A stretch of DNA of 64,000 bases from Solirubrobacterales bacterium (GCA_017304845.1 JAFKLL010000015.1:1-64000), one strand, 5' to 3'. Positions 1 through 10,701 are shown, counted from the first letter of the stretch. Notes: generated from the letters alone by a model not told the origin. Program-made: numbers and translations.

Positions 1-2
1 CC

Positions 3-1202
<1,200 letters not shown>

Positions 1203-1281
1203 AGCAGATTCCAAACGCCGCGAGCGCGCGTCCGGGGCGCCGTGGTGACCACAGACCCGGCATCATCCAGGGGAACCCGAT

Positions 1282-2145
1282 ATGAGAAGATTGACAGGAT
1301 TGCTCACCAGGGCAGCCTTCGCCCTCGGTCTGGCGGCCGCCGCCGCATCGATCGCCACGGCGCCGGCCCGCGCCGAGGACCCGTCCGTCTCGCTGATCCA
1401 GCTTCGCGCCTACATCATTGTTCCGGTCGGCCTCGACCAGGGCAAGTTCAAGGAAGCCGGCGTGGCGGTGGACCCCAAGATCGTCACCGACAATTTGCTC
1501 ATCAACGAGGCGATGTCGGCCAACACCTCGGAGGTCGGCATCACGGGCGCGACCTACCAGGCCCTCGCCGCGCCGGACCTTCCTTATTCGATCATCGCGG
1601 TGGCCGAGCAGTCGCCGGAGGCGGTCGGCGTGATGACCGCTGCCGATTCCGAGATCAAGTCGCTGGCCGATCTGAAAGGCAAGACAATCGCGGGCGGCGA
1701 CGGCGAGCCGATCGCCTATCTGCAGGAGGCGCTCGCCGATGTCGGCGTTCACAAGGGCGACTACAAATACGTCAAGATCGAAGCCAGCACCGGCGCAGCC
1801 GCGCTCGCCAGCAAGCAGATCGACGCCTGGGTCAGCTACAATCCTTTCATCGCCGCCAATGTCTCGAAGGGGCTGGCCAAGGTCATCTTCACGCCATCGA
1901 CCAAGTATTTCAACAACTTCGTCATCATCCTGGCGACCAAGAAGGCCATCGCCGAGAAGCCCGATGCCCTGGCCGCGTTCCTCAAGGGCTACGGCAAGTC
2001 GCTGGAATGGGTGCAGGCCAACAAGGACGCGGCCGTCCATGCCTATTCCAAGGCGACGGGGCTTGAGCCTGACGTCGCCGCGGCTACCTTCGCCAAGCGC
2101 AATCAGCAGTTCAAGTCGCCCGATGCCTCCGTCGTCGCCGACTTC
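1282..2145 (+). CDS. ABC transporter substrate-binding protein (NMT1/SsuA-like), 3' truncated
   Basis: Periplasmic binding protein of the NrtA/SsuA/THI5-like class (nitrate, sulfonate or pyrimidine-precursor type ligands). It has a clear signal peptide ending about ARA-ED near residue 31, then a mature domain with the segment ASTGAAALASKQIDAWVSYN typical of this family. About 288 genuine residues are present. After VVADF (about 2145) the frame stays open to 3300 but that part is only the antisense of sbcC, rich in Ser and Arg, so the gene is cut at the junction. No permease or ATPase gene accompanies it here. Confidence 0.85.
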
Positions 2146-2165
2146 AGCCGCGCCCCGGCGGCCGC
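2141..2165. other. Chimeric junction between two unlike genomes
   Basis: A plus-strand binding-protein gene and a minus-strand sbcC both lose their 3' ends within the same ~20 bases. Left of here the style is alphaproteobacterial, right of here actinobacterial. No insertion sequence, integrase, tRNA or direct repeat is visible at the point. An assembly chimera is the simplest explanation; the exact base cannot be fixed because the bases at the join fit both reading frames. Confidence 0.75.
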
Positions 2166-3656
2166 CGCCTCGGTGCCGGTCGCCTCCCGCTCGGCTCGCT
2201 TCTCGTCCTCGGCGGTGAACTGGAGCAGGTCCCCGTGGGCGGGGGAGGGGTGCTCGGTCGAGCCGCAGACCGCGCAGGGTTCGCCCTCCTTCAGGTTCAT
2301 CGCCAGCTCCGCCGCCATGCTCCGGTTGCGGGCTTCGCGGATCTCCAGCCACTTGCGCTTGGCCCCATCGGCCAGGCTCTCGGCACCGGCGAGGGCGGTG
2401 GCGGCCCGACCGACCGGGCTCTCGGGCCCGTCCTCGCCGAGCTGCTTCAGCTCGGCCTCCAGATGGGTCGTCCTCGCCGCCAGCCTGCGGCGATCGGGCA
2501 GGTCGTCCCGCTCGAAGTTGTGGATCGTGTTCAGCTCGTCGCGGAGCTCCTGCTCACGGGCGGCGCGATCCTCCGGCGCGGTGTCGCCGATCAGATGGTT
2601 CGTGCCGAGCTGGCCCTCCAGCCGATCGCGCTCGGCCGCCGCCCGGTCCGCCGCGCCGCGCTGCTGCTCGGCGGTGCGGACCAGGGCGAGCACGCCGGCC
2701 GCCTTCTCGGCCGCCTCGATCTCGAGGCCGATCTTGCGTCGCAGCTCGGACCGTTCCACCAACCCCGCCCGGCGGGCCTCGGCCTCGCCTCGGCGCCTCA
2801 CCAGCTCGACCCGATCGCGCAGCCGTCGCAGCTCGGTCGCCGCCGCGTCGGCCGCCGCGGTCGCGACCGCCAGGGCCTCGGCCCGCTCCGCGTGGATGGC
2901 TTCGAGGGTGAGACGGATCTGCTCGACCCAGGCCAGCGCCGGCCCCGCCTCGGCCAGGTTCGGCAGCGGGTCCTCCTCGCCCTCCGTCACGGCGGCGGCG
3001 ATCGGCCGGACCGCGACGAAGCAGTCCTCGATCTCGCGGGTCTTCGCCTCCCGCGCCTTGCGGTCGGCCTCGGCCCGATGCTTGAGCCACTGCTCGAGCC
3101 AGGCCAGGTCGGTGCCCGGGAAGAGACGCTCCAGCAGTTCCTGGCGCTCTCGCACGCTGGCCTTGAGGAAGCGGGCGAACTCGCCCTGGGGCAGCATCAC
3201 GACCTGGCTGAACTGGTCGGCGTTCATGCCGACCCGGTTCTCCAGCTCGACGTTGCCCTCCGACCAGTTCCCGGTCAGGCTCCGCCACTCCCCGGCCTGA
3301 TGGGCCTCGACCGTGAGGGCCTGCTTCTCGGTCGTCGTGCCTTCGCCCTTCGCCTTCGGCCGCTCGTGCTCCGGCACCCGGACGATCCGCAGCCGCTCGC
3401 CGCCCACCGTCGCCTCCAGCTCAACCCGGGGGGTGGTGGTCAGGTCCCGATGGTCGCTCACCACCTCGGCTCCCTTCGCCGCGCGGGGGACCTGGGCGAA
3501 CAGCGCGTACGAGATCGCGTCGAGGATGGTGGTCTTGCCGGACCCGGTCGGTCCGGTCAGCAGGTACACGCCGGCCTCGTCGAGCCGGTCGAAGTCGATC
3601 TCGACCCGGCCGGCGTAGGGGCCCATCGCGGTGATCTCGAGCCGGTGGAGCTTCAC
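2150..3656 (-). pseudogene. sbcC: Exonuclease subunit SbcC, N-terminal half only
   Basis: SbcC/Rad50-type SMC-like ATPase that partners SbcD to cleave hairpins and protein-blocked DNA ends. The N-terminus carries Walker A GPTGSGKT (residues 35-42), then a long charged coiled coil, then the zinc-hook CAVC (residues 461-464). The protein stops about 40 residues after the hook, so the returning coiled coil, signature motif and Walker B are all missing; complete homologues are roughly 1000 residues. It starts with GTG, overlapping the sbcD stop by four bases (GTGA), so the two are translationally coupled. The loss is caused by the junction near 2150, so the gene is probably intact in the real genome. 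Confidence 0.9.
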
Positions 3657-4801
3657 GAGACCGTCTCCTCGCCGGCCCGATGATCGAGCGCCTCACGGAT
3701 CAGGGCGTGCTCGGCCTCGTTCGGCGGGACTCCCTTCACCTCCTCGACGAAGCTCGCGACCAGGGCCGCGGGATCGGCCTCGGCGATCTCGGCCAGCTTC
3801 ACCGCCTCCTCCGGGTCGACCCCGGCGAGCGGCGCCTCGAAGCGCAGGTTGACCACGTTCTCGAAACGGCTGCGCAGGCGCTCCATCGGCTGGTCGGGCC
3901 TGGTCTCGTCCGTCAACGTCACCTCGAGCCAGTTCTCCCGGCTCGGATCGAATCGAGGGTCGGTCAGCAGCTCGTCGAGAGTTCCCCGCAGCCGTTCCAT
4001 CGTCACCGGCTGGGGTATCTCGATCGGGGTCTGGGTCAGCTCGCCCTCGGCGGTCAGCTCGAGCAGGGTCACCGACTTCGGCGCGCCGACCCCGACCTCC
4101 GAGTAGGAGAGGGGAATAGGCGAACCCGCGTAGCGGAGGTTCGGGCCGACCGACTGGGGACGGTGGAGATGGCCCAGGGCGACGTAGTCGAACCCGTCGA
4201 AGAGATCGGCGGTGACGTTCTCCGAACCGCCGACCTGGATGCTCCGCTCGGACTCGCTCTCGACCGCCCCGGCGACGAAGGCGTGGGCGATCGCGATCGA
4301 CCTCCCGCCGCCCCGCGCTTCAAGGTCCTCGTGGCAGCGGCGAACCGCTTCGCCCAACACGGCGGTGTGGGTCGAGGCGTCGAGGTCCAGCTCGCTGGCC
4401 ATGGTCACCGGGTCCAGGTACGGGATCGGGTAGACCGCGAGCGGGAAGTCCCGCTCGACCATCACCGGCGACCCCAGCCCCTCCAGGCCGGAGCGCAGAT
4501 GCAGGTTCGGCCGGAGCAGCGGCCCGTGGCTCATCCGCACCACCGAGTCGTGGTTGCCGGTGATCAGCACCACCTCGGCCAGGTCGGTGAGCCGGGCGAC
4601 CTGTCGGTTGAAGAGATCGATCGCGCCGACCGGCGGCAGCGCCCGGTCGTAGATGTCGCCGGCCATCAGGACCAGGTCGACCTCCCGGGCCTCGACCTGC
4701 TCGGCCAGCCACTCGAAGAAGGCGAGATGCGGCTCGGTCAGATCTCGGCCGTGGAACTCACGGCCGAGATGCCAGTCAGCGGTGTGGAGGATCCGGATCA
4801 C
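3653..4801 (-). CDS. sbcD: Exonuclease subunit SbcD (Mre11 family)
   Basis: Metallophosphoesterase nuclease subunit of the SbcCD complex, acting on double-strand ends and hairpins. The 382-aa protein shows the phosphoesterase motifs ADWHLG (D9, H11), MAGDIYD (D49) and ITGNHD (N83, H84, D85), plus the downstream YAGSPIPLSYSE segment usual for SbcD. GTG start. It lies three bases after arfB and overlaps sbcC by four bases, so the three are probably one operon. Length is normal for the family. Confidence 0.95.
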   Translation of the reverse strand: MIRILHTADWHLGREFHGRDLTEPHLAFFEWLAEQVEAREVDLVLMAGDIYDRALPPVGAIDLFNRQVARLTDLAEVVLITGNHDSVVRMSHGPLLRPNLHLRSGLEGLGSPVMVERDFPLAVYPIPYLDPVTMASELDLDASTHTAVLGEAVRRCHEDLEARGGGRSIAIAHAFVAGAVESESERSIQVGGSENVTADLFDGFDYVALGHLHRPQSVGPNLRYAGSPIPLSYSEVGVGAPKSVTLLELTAEGELTQTPIEIPQPVTMERLRGTLDELLTDPRFDPSRENWLEVTLTDETRPDQPMERLRSRFENVVNLRFEAPLAGVDPEEAVKLAEIAEADPAALVASFVEEVKGVPPNEAEHALIREALDHRAGEETVS

Positions 4802-4804
4802 GGA

Positions 4805-5218
4805 TCACTCATGGTCGCGCGGCGGTCGGCGGTTCCTTTTCGTCTCCGACCGATGCCGCTTCGATTCGAGCCTTTTCTGCTTCGAGGCTCGGGTCGGCTT
4901 GGTCGCCCGGCGGCGCCGGGGAACGATCAGGGCGGAGGCCAGCTTCGCCTCGAGCCGGTCCAGGGCCAGGTCCCGGTTGCGGGTCTGGGAGCGGGCATCC
5001 TGGCTGACCGCGGTGACGACCGGGCCGAGCTTGCGGGTGATCCGGGCCTTCTGGGTGTCGTTCAGGGCGAGGGAGGCCGAGACGTCGAAGACCGCCTCGA
5101 TCCGGGAGGCGGTCACGTTGGCGTGCTGGCCGCCGGGGCCGGAAGAACGGGAAGCCCGGAGGGTGATCTCGGAGACCGGGATGAAGGGGCCGCCGCGCGG
5201 CCGGATCCCCGGCTTCAT
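4805..5218 (-). CDS. arfB: Peptidyl-tRNA hydrolase ArfB-like (stalled-ribosome rescue)
   Basis: Small release-factor-domain protein (137 aa) expected to hydrolyse peptidyl-tRNA on ribosomes stalled without a stop codon. The GPGGQ catalytic loop is at residues 27-31 (GGQ 29-31), and the C-terminus is a long Arg/Lys-rich tail that in ArfB/YaeJ enters the empty mRNA channel. There is no stop-codon-recognition domain. Its start overlaps the stop of the upstream TauE-like gene by four bases and sbcD follows after three bases. Confidence 0.88.
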   Translation of the reverse strand: MKPGIRPRGGPFIPVSEITLRASRSSGPGGQHANVTASRIEAVFDVSASLALNDTQKARITRKLGPVVTAVSQDARSQTRNRDLALDRLEAKLASALIVPRRRRATKPTRASKQKRLESKRHRSETKRNRRPPRDHE

Positions 5219-5622
5219 GAGCCGTCGGCGGCGGCCTCGGGCGCCGCCTTGGGAGGCTCGTTCGTGAAGACCCGCTTGAGCAGGCGCCAGGCCATGTAGA
5301 GGGCGAGCAGCGCGAAGCCGAGCTTGAGCGCCCGCTCCGGCACCGCGTTGGCGATCAGGACCCCGGCCAGCACCCCGACCGGGGAGAGCAGCCCGATGAC
5401 CGCGGCGTCCTTCAGGTTCACGTTGCCGTACCCGACCTGCCGCCAGGTGCCGACCACGGAGACCAGCGCGATCATCAACAGCGAGGTCGACTCCGCCTCG
5501 ACCTGTCCCTTCGAGAGGACCGCGGTCATGGCGGGCACGAAGACGATGCCGCCACCGACCCCGATCAGCCCGGCCACGCAGCCGCCGACGAAACAGATCG
5601 CGCAGGCGAGGGCGATGTCCAT
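5215..5622 (-). CDS. Half-size TauE/SafE (TSUP) permease, second of a pair
   Basis: Membrane protein of 135 aa, one half of the usual two-repeat TauE/SafE anion exporter fold. It has the repeat hallmark GLIGVGGGIVFVPAM near its N-terminus, followed by about three more hydrophobic segments and a short Pro/Ala-rich cytoplasmic tail. The preceding half ends in TGATG, so its stop shares one base with this ATG. The two products probably assemble as a heterodimer equal to one ~255-aa transporter; compare the full-length single gene at 50509-51270. Substrate (sulfite, sulfoacetate or similar) is unknown. Confidence 0.85.
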   Translation of the reverse strand: MDIALACAICFVGGCVAGLIGVGGGIVFVPAMTAVLSKGQVEAESTSLLMIALVSVVGTWRQVGYGNVNLKDAAVIGLLSPVGVLAGVLIANAVPERALKLGFALLALYMAWRLLKRVFTNEPPKAAPEAAADGS

Positions 5623-5987
5623 CAGGTCACCACCATCTCGATCGCGACGCCGATCAGCAGCAGGGCGAAGATGAAGGAGACCGTCTTCTCCGGGATCCGT
5701 TGCTGGATCGCGGTCCCGGCCACCACCCCGAGGATGGCCGGCCCGACCAGGATCAGGCCGGTGCTCAGGTCGACGTTGCCGTAGAGGCCACCCTGCATTC
5801 CGGCCGCCAGGAGGGCGATCAGGATGATCGCGGCGAGGCTGGTTCCGGTCGCGAGACGCTCGCCGTATCCGTACAGCGCGATCAGCATCGGCACGATCAC
5901 GGTGCCGCCTCCGACGCCGAAAAGTCCGCTGAATGCGCCCGCGAGTGTGCCCACCGCGGCGAGCCCCCATATGCGCCGTGACTCCAT
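5622..5987 (-). CDS. Half-size TauE/SafE (TSUP) permease, first of a pair
   Basis: Membrane protein of 121 aa with the repeat hallmark GLFGVGGGTVIVPML and about four hydrophobic segments. It matches one half of a TauE/SafE transporter and is followed, with a one-base overlap, by a second half-size gene in the same family. It is the first gene of the run toward sbcC and is divergent from otsB, with only 17 bases between the two starts, so both promoters must overlap. Confidence 0.85.
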   Translation of the reverse strand: MESRRIWGLAAVGTLAGAFSGLFGVGGGTVIVPMLIALYGYGERLATGTSLAAIILIALLAAGMQGGLYGNVDLSTGLILVGPAILGVVAGTAIQQRIPEKTVSFIFALLLIGVAIEMVVT

Positions 5988-6004
5988 CCAGCGATACTAA
6001 GGGC

Positions 6005-6829
6005 ATGGCCGCCTCAGACTCTCCCCTGTCGGTACTGCTCGAAACCCCCTCGCGTTCCGCCTTGATGAGTGACGTCGACGGCACTCTCTGCCGGATCGTC
6101 GACCGTCCCGATCGGGCGAAGGTCCCGGCCCGAGCCCGGGAGAGCCTGGAGACCCTGGCCGACCACCTCGCCCTCGTCGCGTGCATCACCGGGCGTCCTT
6201 CGCCGGTCGCCCGGAAGATGGTCGGGGCGGAGAAGATCACCTACTTCGGCAACCACGGCCTGAGCTACATCAGGCCGGGCCAGGACCGTCCGACCGTGGT
6301 CATCGAGGGCGAGGAGGCCGAGCGCGCCCGGAACTTCATCCGCGACAACGACAACCCGTTCTGGGTCACGGCGAAGATCCGGATCGAGGACAAGGGCCCG
6401 ATCCAGGCCTTGCACTGGCGGGGCGCCGGGCATCGCACCGAGGAGATCGTCCGCGGGATCGCCGACCACGCCCAGTCGGCCGGCCTCGCCACCCACTGGG
6501 GCCGCAAGGTGCTGGAGCTCCGCCCGCCCGGCATGGAGGGCAAGGCCGGTGCGGTCGACGAGCTGCTCGACGGCACCGAGATCGACACCGTCGTCTTCGC
6601 CGGCGACGACCGGACCGATTACGAGGCGGCGGTCAGGCTGCGCAAGCTGGCGGAGGACGGTCGTCTCCGGAATCTGACCATCGTCGCGATCGACTCCGAC
6701 GAGGGGCCGCCCGAACTGGTCGAGATGGCCGATCTCGTGGTCGCCGAGCCGGAGGAGTGGATCGACCTGATCGAGGATCTCGCCCGGCGCGCCACCGAGT
6801 CCCCGGCCGGAGCGACACCGACGGAGTAG
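6005..6829 (+). CDS. otsB: Trehalose-6-phosphate phosphatase-like HAD hydrolase
   Basis: Predicted to dephosphorylate trehalose-6-phosphate. The 274-aa protein has the HAD nucleophile motif DVDGT (D23, D25) and the late acidic motif FAGDDRTDYEAA near residue 200, as in OtsB. I chose ATG 6005 because the catalytic motif then sits at the family's usual distance from the N-terminus; an upstream in-frame ATG at 5933 adds 24 residues that do not look like protein and would overlap the divergent TauE gene. No trehalose-6-phosphate synthase is in the window, so the substrate is inferred from family only. Confidence 0.88.
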   Translation: MAASDSPLSVLLETPSRSALMSDVDGTLCRIVDRPDRAKVPARARESLETLADHLALVACITGRPSPVARKMVGAEKITYFGNHGLSYIRPGQDRPTVVIEGEEAERARNFIRDNDNPFWVTAKIRIEDKGPIQALHWRGAGHRTEEIVRGIADHAQSAGLATHWGRKVLELRPPGMEGKAGAVDELLDGTEIDTVVFAGDDRTDYEAAVRLRKLAEDGRLRNLTIVAIDSDEGPPELVEMADLVVAEPEEWIDLIEDLARRATESPAGATPTE

Positions 6830-6832
6830 CCC

Positions 6833-7345
6833 TTGCCGTTCGCGGAGCTGCTCAGGGCAACCGTCTTCCTCACCGCCGGGGGCGCCACCGCGCTCGGCGC
6901 GATCGCCGTGATCGGGGTGGCCGACGCGGAGAACACGACGATCCTGATCGTCGGCGCCGCCTGGTGGCTGGTCGCCGCCTGGATCGGCATCAACCTCGGC
7001 GACGCCGAGCGTTCGGCCGAGAGCATGCGCGAGACCCTGGCCGCGGCCCGCACCGTGACCGTCACCTCGCCGGGGGTCTCGATGCCGTCCCCGGGTCGGG
7101 TCGCCTGGGGCCGGCTCTGGCCGATCCTCGCCGCGGTCGGGCTGGCCGGGGCGATCGGCGTGATCTTTCCCGAGGTGGCCGTGGTCGGCTGCGGCTACGC
7201 GCTGCTGGTCGCGCTCGCCTGGCGGAACCGCGAACCGGCCGTGCTGGCGATCGAGGGGCGAGACGGGGTCAGGTTCCTGGTCGAGTCCGCCTCGGCGCTG
7301 AAGCCGGTGAAGCTGGTCCGCACCCCCGGCTTCCGCGCCTTCTGA
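6833..7345 (+). CDS. Unrecognised membrane protein, 170 aa
   Basis: I do not recognise the family. The TTG start lies three bases after the otsB stop, suggesting cotranscription. Hydrophobic stretches are at about residues 8-30, 36-55 and 95-130 (the last probably two spans), giving about four membrane segments with a charged loop (AERSAESMRE) between the pairs. The C-terminal 40 residues are soluble and end in a basic, Phe-containing tail. No catalytic motif is visible. Confidence 0.7.
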   Translation: MPFAELLRATVFLTAGGATALGAIAVIGVADAENTTILIVGAAWWLVAAWIGINLGDAERSAESMRETLAAARTVTVTSPGVSMPSPGRVAWGRLWPILAAVGLAGAIGVIFPEVAVVGCGYALLVALAWRNREPAVLAIEGRDGVRFLVESASALKPVKLVRTPGFRAF

Positions 7346-7387
7346 GAAGCCCTTGGACCGGCGCGGCCCGGGGAGTAGGGTCGGAGC

Positions 7388-8305
7388 ATGGCTGACGGAT
7401 GGAGTTCGACCACGTACGAGGAGTGGCGCGAAACCTGCGACACCCTTCACGCCCACACCCAGTTCCTCGGCAAGCTCTGCGTGGCGCTGGCCCCGCCGGA
7501 GCCTCAGCTCCAGCACGCCGCCCTGCGGCAGACCGCCCGTGGCTGGGAGACCCTGCCGCTGCCGGCGCCGGATGGCTCCGGGGTCTTCGTCGCCGCTCTC
7601 GATCTGCGCACCCATCACCTCCTGATCGAGCACTCGGACGGCATGGGGGCCCAGATCGCGTTGGCCCCGAACCGCCCGGTCGGCGAGGTGGTGCGGGAGG
7701 CCCTGGCCGCGATCGGCGAGCTGGCCGGCCCGGTTCGGATCGACCCCACCCCGCAGGAGGTCGCCTGGACGGTGCCGCTGGATCAGGACGACGAGCATCG
7801 GATCTATGACCCGGAGCAGGTCAAGGCCTACTTCGCGAGCGCCACGGTCGCGGCGATGGCCCTGACCCGGTTCCGGGCCCCGTTCCGGGGCCGCTCGACT
7901 CCGGTCAACGCATGGTGGGGCTCATTCGACCTGGCCGTGAACCTGTTCTCGGGCCAGCCGGCCGCGCCGCCTTCGGATGACTTCATCATGCGCAACGCGA
8001 TGGACGCCCAGGAGGTCGCGGTGGGTTGGTGGCCCGGTGACGGCCGCTACTCGAAGCCGGCCTTCTACGCCTACGCGCACCCGCCCGAGGACGGCTTCGC
8101 CGGTCGCGAGCTGTCCGGTCCGGGCCGGTGGAGCGAGGAGCTGGGGGAGTACCTGCTCGATCACGACGCCGCCGCCGCGACCGAGGATCCGGAACGGACC
8201 GTGGTCGAGTTCTGCGGCGAGATCTTCGCCCACGCCTGCGAGGTCTGCGACTGGAACCCGAGGCTGGCCGCCAGCGCGACCGGCGACCCGCCGCCGGTCA
8301 GCTAG
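7388..8305 (+). CDS. DUF5996 family protein
   Basis: A 305-aa soluble protein of unknown function. It opens with EEWRETCDTLHAHTQFLGK and contains TARGWETLPLP, a WGSFDLAVNLFSGQPA segment and PAFYAYAHPPEDGF, the landmarks I associate with the DUF5996 family. No signal peptide or membrane span. It is convergent with polX, with only four bases between the stops. Its biochemical role is not known. Confidence 0.8.
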   Translation: MADGWSSTTYEEWRETCDTLHAHTQFLGKLCVALAPPEPQLQHAALRQTARGWETLPLPAPDGSGVFVAALDLRTHHLLIEHSDGMGAQIALAPNRPVGEVVREALAAIGELAGPVRIDPTPQEVAWTVPLDQDDEHRIYDPEQVKAYFASATVAAMALTRFRAPFRGRSTPVNAWWGSFDLAVNLFSGQPAAPPSDDFIMRNAMDAQEVAVGWWPGDGRYSKPAFYAYAHPPEDGFAGRELSGPGRWSEELGEYLLDHDAAAATEDPERTVVEFCGEIFAHACEVCDWNPRLAASATGDPPPVS

Positions 8306-8309
8306 TCGT

Positions 8310-10028
8310 CTATTTCCACCAGGAGCGGGTGTTCATCACCTGGTCCGCGGTGATCCAGGCGCGGCGGGCGGTGGCGATCCCGTACTCGATGAAGTCCAGC
8401 GTCTCCGGCCGGTGGGCGTCCGTGTTGATCACGATCCTCACCCCGGCCTCGGCCGCCATGCGGGCGTGGATCTCGTTCAGGTCGCGGCGACGGGGGTTCG
8501 AGTTGATCTCGATCATCGTGTCGTGCTCGATCGCGGCCGCGATCACCCGCTCGATGTTCAGCGGGTAGGGATCGCGCTGGTTGATGAGCCGGCCGGTGGG
8601 GTGGCCGATGCAGTCGACCAGCGGGTTCTCGATCGCCGCGATCATGCGGTCGGTGTTCTTCTTCTCGTCCTCGCTGAACGAGGTGTGGATCGAGGCGATC
8701 ACCCAGTCGAGGGCCTCGAGCAGGTCGTCCTCGTAGTCGACCGAGCCGTCGGGGTGGATGTTGACCTCGGAGCCGGAGAGCAGCCGGATCCCGTGCTTCT
8801 CGTGGTTGAACTCGCTGATCTCCTCGATCCGCTGCCAGAGACGGTCCGCCGCGACGTTGTTGCCGAAGCCGTGCGACTCGGAGTGGTCGGTGATGGCGAG
8901 GTACTCGTACCCGAGCGCCTCGGCCGCCGCGGCCATCTCCTCCAGCGTCGCCACCCCGTCGGACAGGGTCGTGTGGGAGTGGAGGTCGCCCTTGATCTGG
9001 CTCCGCTCGATCAGGTCCGGCAGCTCGCCCTTCGCCGCGGCGTCGAGCTCGCCCCGGTTCTCGCGCAGCTCCGGCGCGATGTACTGGTAGCCGAGCCGGG
9101 CGTAGACCTCCTGCTCGGTGCCGAAGGACTCGGTCTCTCCCGCTCCGCGAGAGGTGTCGTTGTCGTCCTTGATCCCGTTCTCGGAGACGTGGAGCCCCTG
9201 CGCCACCGCCCGCTCGCGCAGCTCGGCGTTGTGCGCGCCGGAGCCGCTGAAGTGCTGAAGCAGGTTGCCGAAGGCCTCGGGGGCGACGATCCGGAGGTCG
9301 ACGCCGATGCCCGAGTTGGTGGTCAGCTTGACGCCCTTGTCGCTCGGCTTGCCCGCTTCGGCGATCAGCTCATACGAGGCGGCCGCGGTCGCCAGTTCCT
9401 TCGGCGACGGCGAGGTGGCGATCAGGTCGACGTCCTTGCAGGTCTCGGTCCAGCGCCGGACCGAGCCGGCGATCTCGGCCTTGTCGCAGTTCGGGTCGGC
9501 CCGCAGCGCGGCCACCAGCTCCTCGGCGATCGGCCGGATCTCGTCGAGCCGCAGACGGGCGGGTCCTTCCGGCTCGGCCTCGAGCCGGTCCAGCCCGGCC
9601 AGGATCTTCTCCTCCACCTTCGGCCCCAGCCCCTTGAGCCCGCGGACCTTCTGGGCCTCGGCGGCGGCCCGCAGATCCTCGGGCCCGGTCACGTCCAGCT
9701 CGTCATGCAGACGCCGCACCGTCTTCGGTCCGAGCCCGGGGATCCGGCTGATCTCCAACAGCCCGACCGGGATCTTCTCCTTGAGCTTCGCGGCGGCCGG
9801 GATCTCGCCGGTCTCGACCAGGGCGACGATCTTCTCCTCCAACGTCTTGCCGACCCCGGGCAGTTCGGTGATGGTCCCGTTCTTGGCCATCTCCTCGACC
9901 GAGCGCCCTTCGCTCTTGATCGTCCGGGCCGAGTTCGTGTAGGCCAGGACCCGGTACTGATCGGCCCCGTCGAGCTGGTAGAGAACCGCCAGCTCCTCGA
10001 GCGCCTCGGCGATCTGCGCGTTGGTCAT
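8310..10028 (-). CDS. polX: DNA polymerase/3'-5' exonuclease PolX
   Basis: Family X repair polymerase with a C-terminal PHP exonuclease domain (572 aa), probably for gap filling in base-excision or end-joining repair. Helix-hairpin-helix motifs (LPGVGKTLEEKI, IPGLGPKTVRRLHDEL, LKGLGPKVEEKIL) occupy the first ~150 residues. The nucleotidyltransferase site is GSVRRWTETCKDVDL, with a third acidic residue in VDLRIVAP. The PHP domain begins at GDLHSHTTLSDG and includes ITDHSES. Full length for the bacterial PolX-PHP type. It is divergent from nothing and appears monocistronic. Confidence 0.95.
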   Translation of the reverse strand: MTNAQIAEALEELAVLYQLDGADQYRVLAYTNSARTIKSEGRSVEEMAKNGTITELPGVGKTLEEKIVALVETGEIPAAAKLKEKIPVGLLEISRIPGLGPKTVRRLHDELDVTGPEDLRAAAEAQKVRGLKGLGPKVEEKILAGLDRLEAEPEGPARLRLDEIRPIAEELVAALRADPNCDKAEIAGSVRRWTETCKDVDLIATSPSPKELATAAASYELIAEAGKPSDKGVKLTTNSGIGVDLRIVAPEAFGNLLQHFSGSGAHNAELRERAVAQGLHVSENGIKDDNDTSRGAGETESFGTEQEVYARLGYQYIAPELRENRGELDAAAKGELPDLIERSQIKGDLHSHTTLSDGVATLEEMAAAAEALGYEYLAITDHSESHGFGNNVAADRLWQRIEEISEFNHEKHGIRLLSGSEVNIHPDGSVDYEDDLLEALDWVIASIHTSFSEDEKKNTDRMIAAIENPLVDCIGHPTGRLINQRDPYPLNIERVIAAAIEHDTMIEINSNPRRRDLNEIHARMAAEAGVRIVINTDAHRPETLDFIEYGIATARRAWITADQVMNTRSWWK

Positions 10029-10049
10029 GCCCAGAAACTATCGCTCCTC

Positions 10050-10682
10050 TCAGCCGCTGAAACCGACCGGGGTGAGGCTGGTGCCCCGCCCCTCGAGCAC
10101 GCCGTCGATCAGCCCGTACTCGACCGCCTGCTCGGGCGTGAAGAACCGATCGCGGTCCATGTCCTCGTTGATCCGCTCCGGGCTCTGCCCGGTGTGCTGA
10201 GCGTAGAGCTGCTCGACCCGCCGGCGGGAGTCGAGGATCTCCCGGGCGTGGATCTCGATGTCGGTCGACTTGCCCTCGAAGCCGGCCGAGGGCTGGTGGG
10301 TGAGGATCCGCGAGTTCGACAGGGCGTAGCGCTTGCCCTCGGCGCCGCCGGTCAGGAGCAGGGAACCCATCGACATCGCGATCCCGAAGCAGATCGTCTG
10401 CACGTCCGGCTTGATGAATCGCATCGTGTCGTAGATCGCGAGGCCGGCGTAGACGGAGCCGCCGGGCGAGTTGATGTAGAGCGCGATGTCCTTCTCGGGA
10501 TCCTCGGATTCGAGGTGGAGCAGCTGGGCGACGATCAGGTTCGCGATCTGCTCCTCGACCTCCTGCCCGAGGAAGACGATCCGCTGGTCGAGCAGGCGGG
10601 AGTAGATGTCGAAGGCGCGTTCGCCGCGCGGGCCGGTTTCGATGACGGTCGGGACCAGGGCGGCTCTCGGGGTCGGTTCCAT
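10050..10682 (-). CDS. clpP: ATP-dependent Clp protease proteolytic subunit
   Basis: Serine peptidase of the Clp complex, 210 aa. The catalytic triad is visible: Ser104 in AMSMGSLL, His129 in ILTHQPS and Asp178 in [12 protein letters not shown] chose ATG 10682 because AAGGAG sits seven to nine bases upstream; an earlier in-frame ATG at 10706 lies inside an operator-like palindrome and lacks a binding site. No second clpP or clpX is adjacent. The upstream region holds two palindromes shared with the divergent SRPBCC-ArsR pair, so the ArsR protein may also touch this promoter. Confidence 0.93.
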   Translation of the reverse strand: MEPTPRAALVPTVIETGPRGERAFDIYSRLLDQRIVFLGQEVEEQIANLIVAQLLHLESEDPEKDIALYINSPGGSVYAGLAIYDTMRFIKPDVQTICFGIAMSMGSLLLTGGAEGKRYALSNSRILTHQPSAGFEGKSTDIEIHAREILDSRRRVEQLYAQHTGQSPERINEDMDRDRFFTPEQAVEYGLIDGVLEGRGTSLTPVGFSG

Positions 10683-10701
10683 CGAAGTCTCCTTTCGTAT
10701 A

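Noticed and set aside
2160-3300. Open frame continuing the binding-protein gene past 2145
   Set aside because: It is the antisense of sbcC, with Ser/Arg-rich low-complexity protein; the binding protein ends at the junction.
6014-7798. Long minus-strand open frame opposite otsB and the following genes
   Set aside because: It spans three supported plus-strand genes and has no recognisable domain.
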